Notes: a model not told the origin generated them from the sequence alone. A stretch of 64,000 nucleotides of DNA from Actinacidiphila yanglinensis (GCF_900107965.1 NZ_FNVU01000010.1:124001-188000); one strand, 5' to 3'; positions 20,080 through 28,622 are shown, counted from the first letter of the stretch. Translations and numbers: made by a program.

Positions 20080-20237
20080 GGGTGGGGTGCGGTTCGCCGT
20101 TCGCCCGTGGGGTGTGAGCCGCGTGCCCAGGCTGCGCTCGGCCCGCGCTCGGCCGCGCTCGGCCCGCGTCCCGGCCGCATCCCTGCGCACCTTCGCCTGC
20201 GCGGAATTGATTCGAGCTGCTCGTTATGGGCGTGCTC

Positions 20238-20267
20238 TTGTCAATTTCGCGCAAGCCTGCCTAGATA
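20238..20267 (+). promoter_or_regulatory. Predicted promoter of the alpha-galactosidase gene
   Basis: TTGTCA (20238-20243) and TAGATA (20262-20267) are spaced 18 bp, about 65 nt before the GTG start. CGAGCTGCTCG (20213-20223), with 5-bp inverted arms, lies just upstream and may be a regulator site. Prediction from sequence only. Confidence 0.5.
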
Positions 20268-20331
20268 GTCCTCGCATGGTTCTGGACCGGCCGCCACGCG
20301 GCGGCCCGACCGATCAGTGAGGTTGCCCCCT

Positions 20332-22500
20332 GTGACATCACCTCTCGCCCGGCGCGTCCGCGCCGTCGTGGCCGGCGGCGGCACGCTCGCCCTGGCGTTC
20401 ACCGGACTGCTGTTCACCGCCCCCGGCGCGTCCGCCGGCGCCGCCGCGGCGGCCCCCTACCCGAACTACGCCCCGACCCCGCCCATGGGCTGGAACGACT
20501 GGTCGTACTACCAGTGCGACATGGACGAGCAGACCATCCTCGGCAACGCCCGGGCCCTGGTGAGCAGCGGGCTCGCCGCGAAGGGCTACGACACCGTCAC
20601 CACCGACGACTGCTGGATGGCCACGTCCCGCGACAGCGCCGGCAACCTGGTGCCGGACCCGGTGAAGTTCCCCGACGGCATGGCCTACGTGGGCAGCCAA
20701 CTGCACAAGCTGGGGCTGAGGTTCGGCATCTACGAGGACGCCGGCACGGAAACCTGCGGGGGCTACCCAGGTTCGCTCGACCACTGGCAGCAGGACGCCG
20801 ACCTGTTCGCCAAGTGGAAGGTGGACTACGTCAAGCTGGACGGCTGTAACGTGCCGACCAAGCCCGGCGAGACCGACGAGCAGAGCTACCACGACACGTA
20901 CTCCGCGTGGAGCCAGGCCATGCTCGACACCGGCCGCCCGATGGTCTTCTCGGTCTCCGCGCCCGCCTACTTCCAGGGCACGGACGACTGGGACAAGGTG
21001 ATCGGCTGGTCCGCGCAGGTGGGCAACCTGTGGCGGGAGGGCGCCGACATCGCGCTCGGGCAGGAGAGCGGCGCGGCCAAGTGGAGCTCGCTGCTCTACA
21101 ACTACAGCTACAACGTGGGCCTCGCCGACCTCCAGAGCCCCGGCCGCTGGAACGACCCCGACTTCCTGCTGGCCGGCGACTCCGGGCTGACCCGGGACGA
21201 GATGCAGAGCCAGATGTCGCTGTGGGCGATGATGGCCGCGCCGCTGATCTCCAGCACCGACCTGACCCACCTGTCCGCCGACGGGCTGGCGGTGCTCGGC
21301 AACAAGGACGTCATCGCGGTCGACCAGGACCGCACCGGGCTGCAGGGCCGGATCGTGCAGCAGGGCGACGGCTACGACGTGCTCTCCAAGCAACTCGCCG
21401 GCGGGCAGCGGGCGGTCGCGCTGTTCAACAGCTCCGACTCGGCGCAGACGATCACCACCAGTGCCGCCACGGCGGGCCTCGGCGGCGGCTCGTCCTTCAC
21501 GCTCAAGGACCTGGTGACGAAGAAGACCACGGTCACCACCGGCACCATCTCCGCGGACGTGCCCCCGCACGGCACCGTGCTGTACCGGGTCGCCCGCGGC
21601 GGCACCCCGCTCCAGCAGCCGGCCACCACGGTGAGCTGGAAGGACGTCAGCACCACCGCCCGGCCGGACACGTACCGGGTGAGCCTGACGAACCACGGCG
21701 CCACCCCGATCGTCGGCGCCTCGGTCGCGCTGAGCGCCCCCTCCGGCTGGAAGGTCACGCCGTCGTCGGCGCCGCTCGGCCTGCTGGTGAAGCCGGGTGG
21801 GACCGCCTCGGCCACCGTCCAGGTGACCGAACCGGCCATGAAGCCGGGCACCACCGTCTCCACGATCACCGCGACCGCCCGGTACACCGCGGGCCTTGCC
21901 GGACCCGGCACGTCGAGCGGGCCGCTGACCATCACCTCGGTCGTGCCCTACCCGTCGCTCGCCGACGCCTACAACAACATCGGCACCACGCCGGAGAGCG
22001 ACACCTCCAAGGGCGACTTCGACGGCGGCGGCAACAGCTACTCCGCGGACGCGCTCGCCGAGGTCGGTGCCACGCCGGGCGCCACGATCCAGGCGAACGG
22101 CCAGACCTTCACCTGGCCCGCGTCCGCACCCGGCACGCCGGACAACGCGACGGCCGCCGGCCAGGCGATCGACCTGTCGGGATCCGGCAGCCAACTCGCC
22201 TTCCTCGGTGCGGAGGCGGGCTTCACCTCCGGTGACGTCACGGTCACCTACACCGACGGCACCACCAGCTCGGGCACGCTCGGCTTCCCCAACTGGTGCT
22301 GCTCGACCACCGACGACTACGGGGCCAAGATCGCGCTGACCACCGACCACCGCGACACCCAGGCCGGGCCGGCCAACTTCGGCACCAGCTACCGGGTGTT
22401 CACCAACACCGTGCCGCTCGACGCGGGCAAGACGGTGCGGACGGTGACGCTGCCGAACCAGGCGGCGATCCACGTCTTCGCGATGTCCGTCACGCCGTGA
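20332..22500 (+). CDS. Secreted GH27 alpha-galactosidase with accessory domains
   Basis: 722 residues from GTG 20332. A signal peptide (basic ARRVRAVVAG, hydrophobic core, ASA cleavage) exports it. The GH27 barrel begins at TPPMGWNDWSYYQCDMDE; VDYVKLDGCNVP holds the catalytic nucleophile Asp and GRWNDPDFLL the acid/base Asp. DDCWM and DAGTETCGGYPGSL are sugar-site loops. A beta-sandwich follows, then a NEW3/NPCBM-associated domain (YRVSLTNHGATPIVGASVALSAPSGW), then a C-terminal beta-sandwich (from SLADAYNNIG) common in streptomycete glycosidases. It would release terminal alpha-galactose from plant glycans. The upstream DeoR gene may regulate it. Confidence 0.92.
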   Translation: MTSPLARRVRAVVAGGGTLALAFTGLLFTAPGASAGAAAAAPYPNYAPTPPMGWNDWSYYQCDMDEQTILGNARALVSSGLAAKGYDTVTTDDCWMATSRDSAGNLVPDPVKFPDGMAYVGSQLHKLGLRFGIYEDAGTETCGGYPGSLDHWQQDADLFAKWKVDYVKLDGCNVPTKPGETDEQSYHDTYSAWSQAMLDTGRPMVFSVSAPAYFQGTDDWDKVIGWSAQVGNLWREGADIALGQESGAAKWSSLLYNYSYNVGLADLQSPGRWNDPDFLLAGDSGLTRDEMQSQMSLWAMMAAPLISSTDLTHLSADGLAVLGNKDVIAVDQDRTGLQGRIVQQGDGYDVLSKQLAGGQRAVALFNSSDSAQTITTSAATAGLGGGSSFTLKDLVTKKTTVTTGTISADVPPHGTVLYRVARGGTPLQQPATTVSWKDVSTTARPDTYRVSLTNHGATPIVGASVALSAPSGWKVTPSSAPLGLLVKPGGTASATVQVTEPAMKPGTTVSTITATARYTAGLAGPGTSSGPLTITSVVPYPSLADAYNNIGTTPESDTSKGDFDGGGNSYSADALAEVGATPGATIQANGQTFTWPASAPGTPDNATAAGQAIDLSGSGSQLAFLGAEAGFTSGDVTVTYTDGTTSSGTLGFPNWCCSTTDDYGAKIALTTDHRDTQAGPANFGTSYRVFTNTVPLDAGKTVRTVTLPNQAAIHVFAMSVTP

Positions 22501-22792
22501 CCGGCGAGGAGGCGACCGGCGGTTGACGCCGCTCCGGCAAGCCGTCGCGGTGCGTGGTTGCGGGGGAGGGGCGATCCGGCGCGTAAGAGCGCGGCCGGAT
22601 CGCCCCTTCCCCCGTTCGCGGGTTCGGGCTCCTCGCGAGGACCCGGGTCTCGCCGCGGATGGCGGCGGGTGGCGGGTTTCGGACGCGGTCCGGGCCGCCG
22701 CCCCGCGCTGCCCGGCCGACGATGGATGCTTCTGCGGGAGAGGGTGCAGGCGTCCGGGCAGGGCGCACAGGCGGCAGTCGGACGGAGGAACC

Positions 22793-23527
22793 GTGCTCAA
22801 GGGGAAGACAGCGGTCGTCACGGGCGGGTCCCGCGGAATCGGGCGCGCCATCGTGGAACGCCTGTGCCGCGACGGGGCGGACGTGGTGTTCGGTTACGCG
22901 ACCCGGGAGGACGCGGCGGCCGATCTGGTCCGGGCGATGCGAGCCGAGGGCGCCGGCTGCCGAGCCCTCAAGGCGGACCTGGCACGGCCCGGCGAGGCCG
23001 AGCGGTTGATGGAGGCGGCCGAGGAGCATCTCGGCGGCCTGGACATCCTCGTCAACAACGCCGCCATGGCCTTCGAGCCGACCCCCCTCGCCGAGACCGA
23101 CGAGACGACGTTCGACGCCGTGATGGGGGTCAACGCGAAGTCGGCCTTCCTGACGATCCGCCACGCGGCACGAACGATGCGCGAGGGCGGCCGGATCGTG
23201 AACATCTCCACGCTCAACACCGTCCGCCCGGTGCCCGGGATCGGCGCGTACGCGGCGAGCAAGGGTGCCATCGAGCAACTGACGGCCGTCGCCGCACGCG
23301 AACTCGGATCACGCGGGATCACCGTCAACACGGTCTCCCCCGGGGCGACGGACACCGAGCTGCTGCGCGGCACGAACTCCCCCGAGGGCCTCGACAGGGT
23401 CGTCGCGGTGACCCCTCTCGGCAGGCTCGGCCGGCCGTCCGACATCGCGGACGTCGTCGGATTCCTCGTGGGCCCCCAGGGCGGCTGGCTCACGGGCCAG
23501 AACCTCCGCGCGACCGGCGGCATCTGA
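22793..23527 (+). CDS. SDR-family oxidoreductase (FabG-like)
   Basis: 244 residues from GTG 22793 with an ideal GGAGGAACC. The cofactor site is VVTGGSRGIGRAI, the structural motif is NNAAMAFE, and the triad is Ser (ISTLNT), Tyr and Lys in GAYAASKGAIEQL. VNTVSPGATDTELL is the normal C-terminal part. It is a standard NAD(P)H-dependent ketoacyl or alcohol/ketone oxidoreductase. It marks the left border of the mobile-element island: a transposase remnant begins within about 100 bp of its stop. Confidence 0.9.
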   Translation: MLKGKTAVVTGGSRGIGRAIVERLCRDGADVVFGYATREDAAADLVRAMRAEGAGCRALKADLARPGEAERLMEAAEEHLGGLDILVNNAAMAFEPTPLAETDETTFDAVMGVNAKSAFLTIRHAARTMREGGRIVNISTLNTVRPVPGIGAYAASKGAIEQLTAVAARELGSRGITVNTVSPGATDTELLRGTNSPEGLDRVVAVTPLGRLGRPSDIADVVGFLVGPQGGWLTGQNLRATGGI

Positions 23528-23631
23528 CCGGGCGAGCCGGACCCTGGGGGCTGTTTGGGGTTCGGATCCTTGGCAGGTCCGGTGGGCTTGGGGGCGGTGG
23601 CTGGTGGAACTCGGGTAGGGCGCGTTTTGAC

Positions 23632-23785
23632 GTGACGGACGCCGAGTGGGTTTTGATTGAGCGGTTTTTGCCGGTAGCGGCCACCGGGCCGTTGCCGTGG
23701 CGGGTGCGGGTGCGGGACCAGTTGCAGCGACAGTGGCCGGCGTGATGTCCCGGAGCGGTACGGACCGTGGTCGACCCCGCGCCTG
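23632..23785 (+). pseudogene. Internally deleted IS5-family transposase remnant
   Basis: From GTG 23632 the frame reads VTDAEWVLIERFLPVAATG, the N-terminus of IS5-type transposases, and reaches RVRDQL before a stop at 23743. The next frame then reads RRDVPERYGPWST, the conserved block that should lie about 25 residues further on. A deletion plus frameshift therefore joins two transposase pieces, and the DDE catalytic part is missing. The GGGGCTGTTTGGGG upstream may be an old terminal repeat. Confidence 0.75.
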
Positions 23786-23849
23786 ACAGGGCTTGGACGG
23801 TGGGATGGTGCCGCCCTCGATGACGTCGCGCCGCACGATCGCGGGGCGG

Positions 23850-24233
23850 TCAGTACCCGGGCTTGTTGCCGCTGATGAACAGGCGGGCGATCCTGTCTCC
23901 GCTCAGGGTGAAGTAGTAGGTCAGGATCAGCGGGTCGGGCACCTTCGTCTTGTCGTACTCGCCGTCCATGGCCGCGGAGACGATCACATCCCCGTAGTGC
24001 TCCTTCGCCTCGGTGATCCGGGCCGCGACTACCTTGACGCCGGTGATCTCCTTCTCCACCCACCGCCTGATCGACCCCGGGCCCCAAAACTCGCGCTGGA
24101 TGTCGTTGACCATGCCGTCCTCGGGAAACAGTGCGACCAGGGCGTCGGCGTCATGGTCGTTCATGGCGGCGAAGAACGCCTGCACCGGCACCGGGAAAGC
24201 CTCGATGCTCACGCTCTGAGTGCTGCTGCTCAC
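23850..24233 (-). CDS. NTF2-like/SnoaL-type protein
   Basis: 127 residues from GTG 24233 (GGAAAGGAGCAGATC upstream). FPVPVQAFFAAMNDHDADALVALFPEDGMVND is the standard cone-shaped NTF2/SnoaL start, where the site for a small hydrophobic ligand forms. The rest gives the curved sheet (ITEAKEHYGDVIVSAAMDGEYDKT, LTYYFTLSGDRIARLFI). Such proteins are isomerases, cyclases or ligand binders; this one resembles nuclear-transport-factor-2 family oxidoreductase partners in actinobacteria. It is divergent from an AraC regulator and sits inside the IS-rich island. Confidence 0.8.
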   Translation of the reverse strand: MSSSTQSVSIEAFPVPVQAFFAAMNDHDADALVALFPEDGMVNDIQREFWGPGSIRRWVEKEITGVKVVAARITEAKEHYGDVIVSAAMDGEYDKTKVPDPLILTYYFTLSGDRIARLFISGNKPGY

Positions 24234-24431
24234 GATCTGCTCCTTTCCTCCGATGGCCACCCCCGGTCGCACGATCACCGCACGCCCAGGAGAGCCCGGC
24301 GGGCCACTCCCGCCTCCACCAGCCACTGTCGTCGCATCACGACAGACTCTCAATGCCCGGGCGTCTGATTTGCCTTGCAGATCGTCTCAGAGTGACGGGC
24401 AATGTGTGACGCACGGCGTACCGTAGGTCCT

Positions 24432-25373
24432 GTGGATATCGTCGGCACGGCCATCGCCGCGATGCGGGCCGGGGAGCCGCGCTCCGCGCGCGGCCGGTTC
24501 ACCGGCGCCTGGGGCCTGCGCTTCGACTCCGCCGGAGGTCTCGGCGTCCACATCGTGCTGCAGGGCTCCTGCTGGCTCCTGCCCCCCGAGGGCGCCCCCG
24601 TTCAGCTCACAGCCGGGGATGTGGTCCTGGTGCCCTTCAACCAGGCCCACGGCCTGGCCAACGACCCCAACACCCCCCTGGAAGACGTCCGCCGAGGGCA
24701 GCAGGCGTACTGGCAGAGCGAGGCCGACCTCCCACCCGGAGTAGCGCCCACGGTCATCCTGGGGGCCACTTACCACCTGCGAAGCATTCGGCCGCACCCT
24801 CTTATCGCCAACCTGCCGGCATTTGTCCACATGCCGTCTCGGATCGGCACCACCCAAACGCTGCGCGATGTCGTCAACCTACTCGGCGCTGAATTGGAGT
24901 CCCAGCAGCCCGGCGTCACCGCCGCCATCCCCGCCCTGCTTGACCTGCTGCTCATCTACATCGTGCGCTGCTGGTATCAACGCGCCGACGTGACCGACGG
25001 CTGGGCTCAGGCCCTGCGCGACCCCGGCATCTCCGCAGCCCTGGCAGCGATCGAGCAGCACCCCGAACATCCCTGGACCGTAGGGACATTGGCCCGCGAG
25101 GCCGGATCCTCCCGTGCCGTGTTCGCCCGCCGCTTCCACGACCTCATAGGGCAGCCACCCGTGGCCTACCTCACCTGGTGGCGGATGACCGCCGCCTCCC
25201 ACCTCCTGCGCGAGACCAACCAGCCCCTCCAGGTGATCGCCGCCAAGTCCGGCTACCAGAACGAGTACGCGTTCAGCCGCGCTTTCAAGCGCGAATTCGA
25301 CACCGCCCCCGGCTCCTACCGCCGCACCTACTGCATCCCCTCGGAAGCCTCGGCCATGGACGGGAGCAGGTAG
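24432..25373 (+). CDS. AraC-family regulator with N-terminal cupin (Cupin_6)
   Basis: About 313 residues from GTG 24432 (ATG 24402 would add ten). The N-terminal cupin domain shows FDSAGGLGVHIVLQGSCWL and VQLTAGDVVLVPFNQAHGL. Two HTH motifs form the AraC domain: WTVGTLAREAGSSRAVFARRFHDLIGQPP and LQVIAAKSGYQNEYAFSRAFKREFDTAP. These regulators commonly activate a divergent gene for redox or xenobiotic metabolism; here the divergent gene is the NTF2-like protein. The pair sits between two transposase remnants and so may have arrived together. Confidence 0.88.
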   Translation: MDIVGTAIAAMRAGEPRSARGRFTGAWGLRFDSAGGLGVHIVLQGSCWLLPPEGAPVQLTAGDVVLVPFNQAHGLANDPNTPLEDVRRGQQAYWQSEADLPPGVAPTVILGATYHLRSIRPHPLIANLPAFVHMPSRIGTTQTLRDVVNLLGAELESQQPGVTAAIPALLDLLLIYIVRCWYQRADVTDGWAQALRDPGISAALAAIEQHPEHPWTVGTLAREAGSSRAVFARRFHDLIGQPPVAYLTWWRMTAASHLLRETNQPLQVIAAKSGYQNEYAFSRAFKREFDTAPGSYRRTYCIPSEASAMDGSR

Positions 25374-25473
25374 GCCCAGTCCGCAAAGAGCGGCGCCGAT
25401 CATCCGCCGCCGCCGGACTCTGAGCGACCGTGGGCCAGGACTTCGACACGTACCGGCGCCTCCTGTGGCGGCG

Positions 25474-25935
25474 GGCATCAATCCGTGGGCGGAATCCGCG
25501 GTGACCCAGGCGATGGGCAGCGGTGCGGCGGGGGCACGTAGGACCACGTGCCGGGCCGGCCGGCCCTTGGTCGCGAACTCGCGCTCGTCGGGGACTTTGG
25601 CCGCGTGGCAGTGGGGCCGGTCGTCCGTCCAGGACTTGGGCAGGTAAAGCTCGCGGTCGGCCAGGGCACGGCCGCGAGTGGTGGAGTTCCGGCTGCCACT
25701 TCGTACCGACGAGCAGGTGCTGCAGACCGTCAGGGGTGGAGTGGCCGGCTTGCTCGGCCCGTTGCCGGCTGTTCATTCGGGCCACTGGGGCGAGCAACCC
25801 GCACACGTAGTCACGCATGCGGTGGCGTAGTTCCACACGGCTGAAGTGGTGGCCGACGCTCAGGAAGAGATCAATCCAGTTCGAGATCCCACCGCACGGC
25901 GGCGTACTCGGTGATCACCCGGGCATGCTGCCCCA
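25474..25935 (-). pseudogene. IS701-family transposase remnant
   Basis: Leftward from about 25935 the reading gives VITEYAAVRWDLELD, then after a frameshift LFLSVGHHFSRVELRHRM and VCGLLAPVARMNSRQRAEQAGHSTPDGLQHLLV. It then jumps to DRELYLPKSWTDDRPHC, DEREFATKG and LPIAWVTADSAHG in another frame. These are IS701 transposase blocks in the right order, but the intervening region with the first catalytic Asp is gone and the C-terminus is absent. It is a dead fragment. Confidence 0.8.
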
Positions 25936-26074
25936 GCCGCTGTCACTACCTGCGGCGTTGTCGCACGTTCGAGGGGCGGTCCCCGTGAGACCGCCCCGCA
26001 CCGCTCAACGTCCCGCTACGCTGCCGCACCCGGCGAAAGCCCAGGTCTGACACCGAAATCCCGCTGGAGTACTA

Positions 26075-27014
26075 GGGTCTGTTGTGAAAGTGGATCTTGA
26101 GTTGCGATCATTATGGTGTGGCGCGAGGGGATCTGACGGACCGGCAGTGGGTTCGGTTGGAGCCGTTGCTACCGGTGGGAAAGAAGGCAGGCAGGCCGCG
26201 GACGTGGACATGTCGGCAGCTGATCGACGGGATACGGTGGCGGACCCGTGCGGGTACCCCGTGGCGGGACGTCCCCGAGCGATACGGCCCGTGGGACCGG
26301 GTCTACGACCTGTTCCGCCGGTGGCAGCGCGACGGCACTTGGAAGCGGATCCTGGAGCAACTGCAGGTCCAAGCCGACGCGCAGGGTCTGATCACCTGGG
26401 ACGCGAGTGTGGACTCGACCGTCTGCTGTGCCCACCAGCACGCCGCCGGCGCGCGTAAAAAAGGGATCTGCAGCGCGAGCCGCCCGGCGGGATCGACACC
26501 GAGCCGGACGACCACGGCCTCGGACGCTCCCGGGGCGGCCTGACCACGAAGATCCACCTCGCGACCGAGCAGGGGCAGAAGCCACTGTCGAAACTGATCA
26601 CAGCCGGGCACCGGCATGACAGCCCGCAGTTCCAGCCGGTCCTGGAGCGTATCCGCGCCTCGCGTGTCGGGCTGGGGCGGCCACGGACGAGACCTGACAG
26701 GATCCGTGCGGACAAAGCGTACGGCTCTCGCGCGAACCGCTCCTACCTGCGCAGACGCAGGATCGCATGCACCATCCCGGAGAAGGCCGACCAGGCACGC
26801 AATCGCAGGAAGCTCGGCTCCCGAGGCGGACGGCCGCCGGCCTTCGACAGGGAGGACTACAAGGCGCGCCATGCTGTGGAGTGCGGGATCAACCGGCTGA
26901 AACGCCACCGCGCGGTGGCCACGAGATACGACAAGTTGGCCGTGCGCTATGAGGCGACAGTGCTGGTCGCGGCTATCAACGAGTGGCTTTGACCGGCGCT
27001 TTTACAACAGACCC
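26075..27014 (+). mobile_element. IS5-family (IS427-type) insertion sequence, apparently complete
   Basis: About 940 bp. The left end GGGTCTGTTGTGAAAGTG and the right end (read inward) GGGTCTGTTGTAAAAGCG form imperfect inverted repeats. The left end abuts CTAG (26072-26075), a known target preference in the IS5 family. No matching CTAG follows the right end at 27014; instead GAAGGCCTGTTGTGAAGG begins another IS-end-like sequence, so the right junction is probably rearranged. The single gene is the frameshifted transposase. Confidence 0.85.
26118..26992 (+). CDS. IS5/IS427-type transposase read through a -1 frameshift
   Basis: The first frame starts at GTG 26118 (or TTG 26097) with VARGDLTDRQWVRLEPLLPVG and the block WRDVPERYGPWDRVYDLFRRW, and contains the first catalytic Asp (LITWDASVDST). 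At 26457-26465 (six A then GGG) the frame must slip by -1. The second frame continues DLQREPPGGIDTEPDDHGLG, then the second Asp in IRADKAYGSRANR and the Glu in HAVECGINRLKRHRA, ending at TGA 26992. Two-frame transposases with slippage at an A-run are typical of this IS group, so the fused DDE enzyme is probably functional rather than broken. Confidence 0.82.
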
Positions 27015-27056
27015 GAAGGCCTGTTGTGAAGGTGGAGGTGGACTCGGCGTCAGTGA

Positions 27057-27914
27057 TCAGCCGGCTGGGAACATCGCTACGCGCCCCTGCACGGCTTCGG
27101 TGCCTGGAAGCGCCGGGTGGCCGATCAGATTGGTGACTGTCGTGGTCGGCGTACTCGCCCACGGGCCGCGGAAGTCTGCATAGAGGGCGGTGAGCTGGCG
27201 GGCGGCCGCCTCGGGCAGGTTGAAGGTCTGCGTCAGGTAGGCGACGTATTCGTCGTCGGGGAGGGCACGGAAGGGGACCTCGGCCAGCTTCGCCACGTCG
27301 TCCCATCCGATCGCGTCCGGGCCGGTCATCTCGAGAATCTCACCTTCATGCCCGGCCTGCGTGAGGACAGCCGCCGCAGCTTCGGCGAGGTCGGTGACGG
27401 CCGCGGGAGTGACCCTTGCGTTCTTCGCCGGCGCGACCAGCTCTCCCGCCTTGCGGCCCCATACGACATCACGAGCCAGCGCATCGCCGAGACCGACACC
27501 CAAGCGGAGGATGGTCCAGCTCGGGCTGGCGCTCTTCGCCGCGGCCTCCAGCCGGCGATAGTCCTGAACAGCGGGCATCGTCGCGTTCTCCAGATCCGGC
27601 CAGCTTGTCAGAACGATCCTCCCTACGCCCGCGTCGGCTGCCGCGCCGATGGCCGCCCTCACCCGCGGAAGGCGCCGAGCCGGGTCCGGGCCGAAGAACG
27701 TGGCGTTGACGAGGACCGTGTCGACGCCGGAGAGCGAGATCCGCAGGGACTCGGGGTCGTCGAAGTCGCCGGGCCGGTAGTCGACGCCGGCGGACTGCCG
27801 ACCCTTGGTCACGTCGCGCACCGTGGCCACGACCGGCTGGTCGGTGAGGTTCCTCAAGTGGGCGATGACGGCCGAGCCGAACTCGCCGTTGCCACCGGTG
27901 ACGGCAATGGCCAT
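27057..27914 (-). CDS. NmrA-like NAD(P)-binding oxidoreductase (QOR2-like)
   Basis: 285 residues. The Rossmann motif AVTGGNGEFGSAVIAHL is at the start, followed by VVATVRDV and GVDYRPGDFDDPESLRISLSGVDTVLVN, as in atypical SDRs of the NmrA/QOR2 group. The catalytic Tyr/Lys of classical SDRs is not expected in this group. YRRLEAAAKSASPSWTILRLGVGLG and VTDLAEAAAAVLTQAGHEGEILEMTG match the family's C-terminal part. QOR2 relatives reduce quinones or act as redox sensors. It is divergent from a TetR gene with a shared 80-bp operator region and travels in the IS-bounded cassette. Confidence 0.87.
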   Translation of the reverse strand: MAIAVTGGNGEFGSAVIAHLRNLTDQPVVATVRDVTKGRQSAGVDYRPGDFDDPESLRISLSGVDTVLVNATFFGPDPARRLPRVRAAIGAAADAGVGRIVLTSWPDLENATMPAVQDYRRLEAAAKSASPSWTILRLGVGLGDALARDVVWGRKAGELVAPAKNARVTPAAVTDLAEAAAAVLTQAGHEGEILEMTGPDAIGWDDVAKLAEVPFRALPDDEYVAYLTQTFNLPEAAARQLTALYADFRGPWASTPTTTVTNLIGHPALPGTEAVQGRVAMFPAG

Positions 27915-27935
27915 CCGCTGCTCCTAGACTATAAA

Positions 27936-27965
27936 CGGGGTCACTGCCCCGGTAAATATACGGGG
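27936..27965. promoter_or_regulatory. Probable TetR operator between the NmrA-like and TetR genes
   Basis: CGGGG (27936-27940), CCCCG (27947-27951) and CGGGG (27961-27965) alternate, so neighbouring pairs form inverted repeats with 6- and 9-bp spacers. AT-rich TATAAA and AAATATA sequences lie between and beside them, consistent with promoters. The arrangement in an 80-bp divergent gap fits binding by the adjacent TetR protein. Confidence 0.5.
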
Positions 27966-27994
27966 CGCACGACCCGCTTTGCAAGGAGAGACAG

Positions 27995-28576
27995 ATGGGA
28001 ACGCGGGCACCCCGCGCGGACGCGCTCCGCAACCGTGCACGAATCCTCACCGCGGCCCGCGAAGCGTTCGCGCGCGACGGGGTGGACATACCGCTCGACA
28101 CCATCGCGGAGCGGGCCGGCGTGGGTGCGGGGACCGTGCATCGCCACTTCCCAACGAAGGAAGCCCTCGTCACCGCGGTCATCGCCGATCGGCTCGACCA
28201 CCTGGCCGACCGGGCAGCCAAGTTCGGCGACAACCCCGCCGAGGACTTCTTTACCTTCCTCGCCGAACTCACCGACTCCGCCCGCGACAACCTGGCCCTC
28301 GCCTCAGCGCTGAACGGCACCCTCGGAACCGAGGGCGAAGCATCCACTGCCCGACTGGCAGAAGCGCTCCAGTCCCTGCTCAGTACGGCGCAGCGTTCCG
28401 GCGATGTGCGCCGTGACGTCACAGCCCTGGAGGTACACGCCATCCTCGCCGGCGTTCTGGCCACCGAGAGCCGCCTCCCGCCGACTCGCCGGGGCCTTGG
28501 ACTCGAGATCGCGATCGCCGGACTGCGCCCGACAAGCGCGCAGCCGAGAGGAGACAGCGACGCCAAGAGAGGTTGA
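27995..28576 (+). CDS. TetR-family transcriptional regulator
   Basis: 193 residues from ATG 27995 (AAGGAGAGACAG upstream). The HTH is RILTAAREAFARDGVDIPLDTIAERAGVGAGTVHRHFPTKEALV. The C-terminal domain is helical and ligand-binding, ending in a polar tail. It is divergent from the NmrA-like gene, the classic layout of a drug- or quinone-responsive repressor. The stop lies 6 nt before the right IS-type end of the cassette. Confidence 0.9.
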   Translation: MGTRAPRADALRNRARILTAAREAFARDGVDIPLDTIAERAGVGAGTVHRHFPTKEALVTAVIADRLDHLADRAAKFGDNPAEDFFTFLAELTDSARDNLALASALNGTLGTEGEASTARLAEALQSLLSTAQRSGDVRRDVTALEVHAILAGVLATESRLPPTRRGLGLEIAIAGLRPTSAQPRGDSDAKRG

Positions 28577-28582
28577 GTGCGT

Positions 28583-28622
28583 GGCCTCGCAAGTCAAGAT
28601 CCACTTTCGCAACAGACTCTAG
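28583..28622 (-). repeat. Solo IS427-type terminal sequence at the right cassette border
   Basis: Read on the minus strand this matches the left end of the IS at 26072-26111 at all but about three of the first 36 positions, including CTAG, CTGTTG, GAAAGTGGATCTTGA and TTGCGA. No transposase is attached. It is the inverted partner of the outer left end. Confidence 0.85.

Larger units (their letters stand above)
27015..28622. mobile_element. Two-gene cassette (NmrA-like + TetR) bounded by IS427-type ends
   Basis: Left boundary: CTGTTGTGAAGGTGGAGG begins at 27021 just after the IS. Right boundary: the complement of 28583-28620 reads AGTCTGTTGCGAAAGTGGAT followed by CTTGACTTGCGA, nearly identical over about 35 bp to the IS left end at 26075, and finishes at CTAG (28619-28622). 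The two boundary sequences point inward, so the cassette has inverted IS-type ends but no transposase of its own. It could be a mobile insertion cassette moved by the adjacent IS, or the interior of a composite element spanning 26072-28622. Confidence 0.65.

Noticed and set aside
20338..22851. Long open frame (837 codons) antisense to the alpha-galactosidase
   Set aside because: It is a GC-driven shadow of a well-supported GH27 gene; it has no domain resemblance and a Gly/Arg/Val-biased composition.
25374..25473. Possible additional small gene between AraC and the IS701 remnant
   Set aside because: The frames here lack start signals and look like tail sequence of the degraded element.
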